Assembly: GCF_014656475.1 (NCBI RefSeq)
Contig: NZ_BNCM01000003.1
Coordinates: 310,001-374,000, forward strand
Reading direction: 5' to 3'
Length of the DNA stretch: 64,000 bases
Source of the DNA: Sinomonas cellulolyticus
GTDB taxonomy: Bacteria; Actinomycetota; Actinomycetes; Actinomycetales; Micrococcaceae
Below the pieces are notes generated by a model, which saw only the letters and a list, made by a program, of their open reading frames with translations, did not search any database and was not told where the DNA came from. How positions within the stretch are numbered: position 1 is the stretch's first letter; every line of letters begins with the position of its first letter. A program made the position numbers and the translations under genes. This document shows positions 57,357 through 64,000 of this stretch, piece after piece.

Positions 57357-58487
57357 ATGAGTTTGCCTGACCCCACTCGCGAAAACCAGCTCAAAGTTGC
57401 GATCGCGATGCTCACGCTCGTCCCCGGCACCATGGGGGGAGGAGAGACCTACGCCCGCGGCTTGCTCCGCGGGCTGCCGTCCCGGCCTGGGATCAAAGCG
57501 ACGGCATACGTGGGTCGTCAGGCCGAAGGCTTTGCCTCTACAATCCCCGAAGTCGTGTGTCAGAGCATCAACGGGCGGGGCACGACGGCGGGCAAGCTCA
57601 CGACGCTCGCACGAGGCTTCGCGTCAGGTTCTAAGCTCCGCCGGGTTATGGAGGATGCAGACGTCTTCCACGTGCCGTTCGCGGTCGCCCTTCCGAAGCC
57701 GGCCAAGGAAATGGCGGTCGTCCAGACGCTCTGCGACGTGCAGCACCGAGACCTCCCCCACCTCTTCTCCTCCGCCGAGAGGCTCTACCGTCGTCTCTTC
57801 TACGAACGGACCACACGAGCCGCGGACGCAGTAGTGACCATCAGCGACTTCGCGAAGCGGACGATTATCGAACACCTCGGGATCCCCGCGGAGAAAATCT
57901 TCATCGCACACCTCGCTGTCGAGGCCGAGGACTTCACACCGAACTTGGGCGAACGGGACGACTTCATCCTTTATCCGGCACGCGGATGGGCTCACAAAAA
58001 CCATGCCCGGCTGTTTGAAGCCATGCGACTCCTCGAGGTGAGCCACCCGCACCTCAAGCTCGTGCTCACCGGCGGTGGGCTCGAGTCTCTCGAAAACATC
58101 CCCGGCAACGTCGAGGTGCGCGGGCAGGTTCGGCTCACCGAGCTCCGCGAGCTGTACCGCCGCGCGAGCTGCACCGTCTTTCCGAGCCTCTACGAGGGCT
58201 TCGGCTTGCCGCCGCTCGAGGCCATGGCCTCGGGCTGCCCGGTGGCCAGCTCCACCGCAGGCTCCCTCCCCGAGGTCGTGGGCGACGCCGCTGTACTCTT
58301 CGACCCGCACTCCCCCGACGCGATCGCGCGGGCGATCGTCGAGGCGATCGCCCGTTCGGGCGAGCTGCAGGTCCTCGGCTTGGAACGTATACGGAAGTTC
58401 ACGTGGGAGGCATGTGCCAAAGCCCATGAGGAGGCCTACGCGTACGCTGCCGGCGCACGGGACCGACGTCTCGCCGCCGAGCGCTGA
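57357..58487 (+). CDS. Glycosyltransferase family 4
   Basis: A 376-residue GT-B glycosyltransferase transferring a sugar from a nucleotide donor. The N-terminal part has the glycine-rich [17 protein letters not shown]; the C-terminal donor-binding part has [22 protein letters not shown], and the signature [22 protein letters not shown] (Glu-x7-Glu, about 280). No signal or membrane segment. It lies in a rightward row of sugar genes after the GH25 protein. Acceptor and donor are unknown, though rhamnose or mannose type donors are made nearby. Confidence 0.87.
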   Translation: MSLPDPTRENQLKVAIAMLTLVPGTMGGGETYARGLLRGLPSRPGIKATAYVGRQAEGFASTIPEVVCQSINGRGTTAGKLTTLARGFASGSKLRRVMEDADVFHVPFAVALPKPAKEMAVVQTLCDVQHRDLPHLFSSAERLYRRLFYERTTRAADAVVTISDFAKRTIIEHLGIPAEKIFIAHLAVEAEDFTPNLGERDDFILYPARGWAHKNHARLFEAMRLLEVSHPHLKLVLTGGGLESLENIPGNVEVRGQVRLTELRELYRRASCTVFPSLYEGFGLPPLEAMASGCPVASSTAGSLPEVVGDAAVLFDPHSPDAIARAIVEAIARSGELQVLGLERIRKFTWEACAKAHEEAYAYAAGARDRRLAAER

Positions 58488-58569
58488 CTCCAAGACGGCT
58501 CTCCGCCGGGGTCGACGCAATCGGAACCGTTATAGTGTCTCTGCATCTACTAACTTCTTAAGGATCCTC

Positions 58570-59549
<980 letters not shown>

Positions 59550-59553
<4 letters not shown>

Positions 59554-60551
59554 TGACCACGAGGACTGAAGGACGGCAGCCCGGCGTAGCACTCGTCACT
59601 GGCATCTCGGGGCAGGATGGCTCTTATCTGGCTGAAGCGCTCGCACAGCGCGGCTGGTCAGTGCATGGCCTCGTTCGCCCCGGACACGAGTGGGGTCGCG
59701 CAGGCATCAATGTGCACTTCGCAGACCTCGCCGACGCGGGACGGCTCGAGGCCATAGTGCAGGAGATCGTTCCCGACGTGATCTACAACCTCGGCGGCAT
59801 CAGTTCGGTCGGCTATTCGTGGTCCGAGCCCTACACTACCGCCGTGGTCACCGGAGCGGCCCCTATCGCCCTCATGGACCAGGCACTCCGAACGCAGCGC
59901 GCCACGGGCAGGGAAATCCGGTTCTTCCAGGCGTCAAGCGCGGAGATCTTCGGTGCTGCCAAGGCCCCCCAGAGCGAGGCCACGCCGTTCCGGCCGGTTA
60001 CCCCATACGGGGTCGCGAAAGCTATGGCGCATTCGGCGGTCGGCACGTTCCGAAGCCAAGGCCTTGCCGCATCATCTGCCATCCTCTTCAACCACGAATC
60101 GGTGCTCCGACCCCCGAACTTCGTCACCCGAAAAATCACCCTCGGGGCCGCCGCGATCAGCATCGGTCTTCGCGAGACACTAACGCTGGGAAACCTCAAT
60201 GCTCTGCGCGACTTCGGTTGGGCGCAGGATTACGTGGAGGCTATGATCGCCATCGCCGAGGCTCCCGAGCCGGACGACTTCGTCGTTGCAACGGGTATAT
60301 CACACTCGATTCGCGACTTCGCCGAGGCCGCGTTCACCGCAGCGGGGCTCGACCGGGTCGACAACTACCTCCGCACAGACCCGAGGTTTGTACGAGCGGC
60401 CGAAGCTCCCACCATGCGGGGGGACCCCAGCAAGATCGCGCGTGTCCTCGGGTGGAAGGCCTCCACAAAGTTCGAAGAGGTCGCTGCCCGTATGGTCGAA
60501 CACGACATCGAATGGCTCAAAACGCATGGCACCGAAGGCCTCGACCTGTGA
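59550..60551 (+). CDS. GDP-mannose 4,6-dehydratase-like protein, second copy
   Basis: A 333-residue paralogue of the preceding gene. It retains [65 protein letters not shown] and [21 protein letters not shown]. It is more divergent: PRRG is replaced by VLRP, and the region after the NADP loop is short ([12 protein letters not shown]). It may reduce or epimerise the product of the first enzyme instead of repeating the dehydration, or provide a heterodimer. Function is inferred only. Either of two adjacent ATGs can start it. Confidence 0.75.
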
Positions 60552-61828
60552 CTCGGCGGACTCGTGAAGTGAGTAGCCCCAGCGAAGGGATTGGCCCGCG
60601 CAGCGATGGTTCCGACACTCCGCGCGGAGCAGCTTGGGTCGGAGTGTCGTCCGCAGTTGCCGCCGTGGCGGGCGTTGCCATCATGTTCGTGTCGAGCCAC
60701 ACCTTGACTCCGGCAGACAACGCTGAATTCCTCTCCTTCTGGGCTGGACTATTCTTCATCTGCGGGCTCTTGGGCGGCGTGCAGACGGAAGCGACGCGGG
60801 CCGTTAGCGAAATGAGCCGCGACAGCGTGAGCCGCTCGGGCGCTCGCGTCACGTCGGCAGCGATGATCGTTGGGGGCGCCGCTGGCGCCATCCTCCTTGT
60901 CCTCAGCCCCTTGTTGGCCACAGTGGTCTTCAAAAGGGACGGCTGGATCGCCGTCGCCTGCCTTACCGTGACTGCGCTTACTTTTCCCCTCCACTCAGCT
61001 CTTTCGGGAGTACTTCAAGGCCTACGGCAGTGGGACAGATTCGGCCAGCTCGTGTCGCTCGAAGCGACGTTGCGCCTTGCGGGCGTCGCCGTGGCGGGCG
61101 GATTGGGGGCAGCCTTGGGCGGAATCGAGGCTGCCTGCCTGACGTCGCTCCTGGCTTGGGTTTTGATGCTCCTCGCGTCGAGGCGCGCACGAGTCGCTCT
61201 CCGAGTGCGGACATCGCTCACGCTCTCGGTACTGCTGGCGAATGTGGGGCACACGCTTCTCTCAGCAGCCTCCTCGGCCGCTTTGGTCGTCGGCTTCCCG
61301 ATCCTCCTCAAGTTGACGACGTCGACCCAGGATTACGCCCTGACGGCACCCCTCTTGCTCGCCGTATCGCTGACCCGGGCGCCCATCATGATCCCTCTCC
61401 AAGCCTTTCAGGGGGTCGCGATCGCCCACATTGCACGAAATCCAGATGCGGGGTGGCGGGCGCTGAGCAAGCCGCTCATGTGGGTCTCCCTCATCGGGGC
61501 CCTCGGGACCGCGCTCGCCTGGTTCATAGGGCCGTCCATTATTCTATTGTTCGGACCCGCCTACATCGTCACACCATTGGTGGTCTCCGCGTTGACGCTC
61601 GCAGCAGTCCTCATGGCGATCCTGACACTTCTAGGGACAGTAGTAGTGTCTCTGGGCCACCACGCTGCGTTCTCCCGAGGCTGGCTCGCAGCGACTATTG
61701 TCTGCATCGGAGTCCTCCTGCTTCCGCTCGAAACGGATCTGCGTACGGTCCTCAGTCTCACCGTAGGGCCCCTCTGCGGAGCAGTGATCCACGCGCTCAG
61801 CCTCCGGCCGCCCCGCCGAAACGGCTAG
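60548..61828 (+). CDS. Polysaccharide flippase-like membrane protein (MATE/Wzx-like)
   Basis: A 426-residue protein with about 12 hydrophobic segments, beginning with VGVSSAVAAVAGVAIMFVSS and FWAGLFFICGLLGGVQTEATRAV. The arrangement fits the oligosaccharide flippase (polysaccharide biosynthesis, Wzx-like) superfamily. It lies downstream of glycosyltransferase and GDP-sugar genes, and would move a lipid-linked sugar unit across the membrane. The GTG at 60548 overlaps the previous stop; a GTG at 60569 is an alternative. A Wzy polymerase is not seen before the insertion-sequence remnants. Confidence 0.7.
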   Translation: MTRRTREVSSPSEGIGPRSDGSDTPRGAAWVGVSSAVAAVAGVAIMFVSSHTLTPADNAEFLSFWAGLFFICGLLGGVQTEATRAVSEMSRDSVSRSGARVTSAAMIVGGAAGAILLVLSPLLATVVFKRDGWIAVACLTVTALTFPLHSALSGVLQGLRQWDRFGQLVSLEATLRLAGVAVAGGLGAALGGIEAACLTSLLAWVLMLLASRRARVALRVRTSLTLSVLLANVGHTLLSAASSAALVVGFPILLKLTTSTQDYALTAPLLLAVSLTRAPIMIPLQAFQGVAIAHIARNPDAGWRALSKPLMWVSLIGALGTALAWFIGPSIILLFGPAYIVTPLVVSALTLAAVLMAILTLLGTVVVSLGHHAAFSRGWLAATIVCIGVLLLPLETDLRTVLSLTVGPLCGAVIHALSLRPPRRNG

Positions 61829-61839
61829 GGTGTGTGTCT

Positions 61840-62066
61840 TTATTGGCGTAGCCAGATGATGTAGGTGTACAGGCCGGGTCCCGCGCGATACGTCCCGGCG
61901 AGGTTGTCGCCTCGGGTCGCGATCCCGCGCGATTGCTTGACGAGGCCGAAGGACTGCTTGACGGCGGCTCGACCCTATAGGTTTCCGCATCAAAGACCGC
62001 GGGCAGGCCGCAGCGCGAGCCCTTGCATATGCGGTTGGCCTTCTGGTCCTTCGGCTCGGCGCTCAC
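61840..62066 (-). pseudogene. IS5-family transposase, C-terminal remnant
   Basis: On the minus strand the end of an IS5/IS427-type transposase is readable as FGLVKQSRGIATRGDNLAGT and YTYIIWLRQ followed by TAA (61842 to 61840). The normal sequence has NVVERxFNxLKQxRGIATR. Upstream the frame changes: GLPAVFDAETYR is in another frame, so a deletion or frameshift lies near 61965. Only the last third of the gene remains. Confidence 0.7.
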
Positions 62067-62121
62067 GCTTGAACCGTGCCGGGTTTGATGGAGACATCGA
62101 TCACCCGGAAGGATTGTTCTC

Positions 62122-62402
62122 ATGGCAGCACCGAGGAAGCACCCGCAGGAGTTGAAGGAGCGGGCGACACGTCTGGCGATCGAGGCACGCAATCACCCTG
62201 CAACGCGGGCCGGGGCATTCAAGCGGGTCGGCGACCAGCTCGGCGTCCACCCGGAGGCCCTGCGCACGTGGGTCCGCGATACAGAGGTCGACGAGGGGAT
62301 CCGCCCGGGTGTGCGGCGCGGATCGCTGAGCCCGAGCGGGAGAACCGCGAGCTGCGCCGGGCGAACACCATCCTGAAGCAGCCCTCGGCTTTCTTCGCGT
62401 CA
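62122..62402 (+). pseudogene. IS3-family OrfA transposase remnant, frameshifted
   Basis: It begins MAAPRKHPQELKERATRLAI and has the helix-turn-helix VGDQLGVHPEALRTWVRDTE. The following leucine-zipper end is in a different frame: IAEPERENRELRRANTILK then AFFA, so a frameshift lies near 62315. The OrfB integrase part (DDE) is absent. The remaining sequence stops at about 62402, where other DNA takes over. Confidence 0.75.
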
Positions 62403-62624
62403 ATGTCAGGCTTGTTGGCGTCGGCGGAGTTGGCTCTTTTCTTCGCTGCCCCGCCCCCGGGCGGTGGCTTCTCCGCGATGTGCCGTCCCGCCGGCGCCGA
62501 CGTCCGGGATGCCGGCGTGGCCTGATAGGGAGCCTGCACGGGCCCTTGCCCGTGCCCGATTGAGGCGTGCCCGTCGGCACGCCTCAATCGGGCCATCCAG
62601 ACCTGCCCAGCGAAGGAGCGCAGC
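62403..62624 (+). other. Non-coding left end of the IS110 remnant (possible bridge-RNA region)
   Basis: About 220 bases with no convincing ORF separate the IS3 remnant from the IS110 reading frame. In IS110-type elements the non-coding left end encodes a bridge RNA that guides recombination. The strongest structure here is a hairpin at 62555-62592. Assignment as bridge-RNA remnant rests only on position. Confidence 0.3.
62555..62592 (+). repeat. Perfect 16-base inverted repeat upstream of the IS110 frame
   Basis: CCCGATTGAGGCGTGC (62555-62570) is exactly mirrored by 62577-62592 across a six-base loop. It lies 33 bases before the IS110 reading frame. It could be part of the element's RNA or an attenuator for read-through. 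Confidence 0.55.
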
Positions 62625-63195
62625 ATTATCGCAGTCGGAGTCGATGCGCACAAGAACGGCCACACCCTCGTTGCCGTGGACCCGGTCGGGAAGGGCCTCG
62701 GCATCCTGACGGTCGAGGCCCGAAGGGCCGGGCACGAGCGGATCCTGGAATGGCTCTCCGGCTTCGGCGAGGTCACCGTCGCGGTCGAGGACTGCCGGCA
62801 CCTGACACGGGCACTGGAGGCCGATCTGCTCGACGCCGAGCACCGCGTGGTGCGGGTCCATACCCGGCTGATGGCCGGGATGCGCCGCAGCGCACGGGAG
62901 CGGGGCAAGTCCGATCCGATCGACGCTGAGGCGGTCGCCCGTGTCGCCCTGCGCGAGGAGCAGCTGCCCGCGGCGCAGCTGGCCGGTCCCGACCGGGAGA
63001 TCAAGCTGTCCTCCGACCACCGCAAGAGGCTGGTGGAGCAGCGCACCGCCCTGCAGGCGAAGCTGCGCTGGTTCCTCCACGAGCTGGACCCCGACCTGCC
63101 CGTTCCATCCCGCGGGCTGCGCCGCCATTCGGTCCTCGAGCAGGTCGCTGCCGCTATCGAGGACCGCGAGGGCGCGGTCGCGGAGATCGCACGCG
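62625..63195 (+). pseudogene. IS110-family transposase, N-terminal remnant
   Basis: The RuvC-like DEDD domain is readable: IIAVGVDAHKNGHTLVAVD (first Asp), VAVEDCRHL (Glu) and RGKSDPIDAEAVARVAL (Asp pair). The frame begins at ATT (62625-62627) where an ATG is expected, six bases after a good AAGGAG (62613-62618). The sequence runs through EQRTALQAKLRWFLHELDPD and ends near EIAR, at about 63190, where IS1634-type sequence joins. The C-terminal serine (Tnp_20) domain is missing, so the gene is dead. Confidence 0.75.
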
Positions 63196-63720
63196 GGCCA
63201 AACGGGACCGGCGCACCATCAACCTCATGATCGAGAAGGCCGAACGCACCGCCGCCGGCACCACCCCCTTGAAGAAGGCGCGGTTCCTGAAAGTCACCGG
63301 CGCCGAGAAGGCCCTCGACCAGGCCACCATCGACCGCGCGCGCCAGCTCGCTGGCCTGAAAGGCTCCGTCACCGACCTCCACCCCGAGAAGATGGCCGGG
63401 AACGCGGTGATCTGCCCCTACCACGACCTCTGGCAGGTCGAGGCCTCCTTCCGCATGACCAAGTCCGACCTGAACCCCGGCCGGTCTTTCACCACCAGCG
63501 CGAGGCCATCGAGGCCCACCTCACCATCGTGTTCGCCGCCCCCGCGATCGCCCGCCATCTTCAGAACACCACCGGCATCACGATCAAGAAGCTCGTCCGC
63601 ACCCTGCGGCCCCTCCGCACCGTGGACATCCGCATCGGCACCCAGACCATCACTGCCGCCCCCGCCATCAGTACCGACGCCCGCAACATCCTCAACCGGC
63701 CACCACCCATCAACGCACCG
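63196..63720 (+). pseudogene. IS1634-family transposase, C-terminal remnant, frameshifted
   Basis: It is readable as AKRDRRTINLMIEKAER, then ARFLKVTGAEKALDQATIDRARQLAGLKGSVT and DLWQVEASFRMTKSDL, typical of the C-terminal half of IS1634-type DDE transposases. At about 63480 the frame changes, and continues as VFHHQREAIEAHLTIVFAA, ARHLQNTTGITIKKLVRTLRPL and ITAAPAISTDARNILN. The N-terminal half with most of the catalytic core is missing; the 5' end is fused to the IS110 remnant. Confidence 0.75.
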
Positions 63721-64000
63721 GGGCACAAAGCCTGTGCAAGTCGGGTCGGAGGCGACGCCCGTGCACAGACCCAGCAGCGGCAAGACAGAACCAGAACCAG
63801 CCGTGCGAGCAGTGGAATCGCACCGACCATCCAGCGCGGTCAGCGGGAAGAACTGTCGCACCCCCATGCCACAATCCACACCATCAGGGAGACGGTAGGC
63901 CCTGACACCGAGCCAACCAGCCCCGCTGAAAGATCGAGGCTAGTGCCCCCGCAAGAAATTCGTACCAGGCACGCGCTTCGGCATCAGCGGGTTTGTCAGT
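63721..64000. other. 280-base window end without recognised gene
   Basis: No reading frame with a recognisable product is seen here. The sequence follows directly on the IS1634 remnant and is likely degraded mobile-element or spacer DNA. Confidence 0.4.

Larger units (their letters stand above)
61840..63720. mobile_element. Insertion-sequence graveyard: remnants of at least four IS families
   Basis: Four broken transposase fragments of different families follow each other: IS5 (minus), IS3 OrfA (plus), IS110 (plus) and IS1634 (plus). No intact element, terminal repeat pair or target-site duplication could be recognised. The block closes the visible polysaccharide cluster and probably marks an insertion hot spot or a rearranged edge. 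Confidence 0.75.

Noticed and set aside
62219..63424. A 401-residue minus-strand frame across the insertion-sequence remnants
   Set aside because: Plus-strand transposase motifs explain the region; the minus frame is only a high-GC shadow.

Overview
The window is a high-GC actinobacterial chromosome segment, most likely Micrococcaceae (Arthrobacter/Sinomonas-like). The grounds are the fused 2-oxoglutarate decarboxylase/dehydrogenase Kgd, the SigR/RsrA pair, a 24-residue bL37 gene, an SAM-IV-type riboswitch, a tmRNA whose tag reads ANSKRTDFALAA, many GTG starts and many ATGA/GTGA gene overlaps. No taxonomic search was possible.

Left part (1-31 kb) is mostly core housekeeping and metal homeostasis. 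It holds the 3' end of hrpA; an orphan lipoprotein with a membrane partner behind a perfect CRP/GlxR-type palindrome; a rhodanese/alcohol dehydrogenase/HIT run; a cysteine-desulfhydrase-like PLP enzyme; an MBL-fold hydrolase; zur convergent with a znuBCA-type metal ABC operon; two CNNM/CorC-type membrane proteins; and kgd. Then come a GDSL-like hydrolase, bL37, sigR-rsrA with a recognisable SigR promoter, a DoxX protein, aroA-rsgA-hisN, an SAM-IV riboswitch with its class V aminotransferase-fold gene, a methyltransferase, mntH and mntR with a candidate MntR operator, and an MFS exporter.

Middle part (31-46 kb): ssrA, a GH3 hydrolase, smpB, an M23 peptidase, ftsX and ftsE lie in the usual actinobacterial order, read leftward. 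prfB, usually next to ftsE, is about 8 kb away. An eight-gene operon lies between them: livK-livG-livF-livH-livM, an acyl-CoA ligase, a TetR regulator and an alpha/beta hydrolase. All eight genes overlap or nearly touch, and a CRP/GlxR-like site precedes the first.

Right part (46-64 kb): a compact Tad/Flp-type locus (tadA-tadB-tadC, a pilin-like small protein, two TadE-like and one TadG-like protein) lacks a visible tadZ or prepilin peptidase. Next is the edge of a surface-polysaccharide cluster: an rmlC-rmlD fusion, rmlB, rmlA, a secreted GH25 lysozyme-like protein, a GT4 glycosyltransferase, two consecutive GDP-mannose-4,6-dehydratase-like genes and a flippase-like membrane protein. The window ends in an insertion-sequence graveyard with broken pieces of IS5-, IS3-, IS110- and IS1634-type transposases.

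I found no CRISPR array, tRNA, rRNA, phage or recognisable defence system, and no clearly new system. The more interesting items are the CRP-type sites, the operon placed between prfB and ftsE, the stripped-down Tad locus, the paired GMD paralogues and the layered IS remnants.
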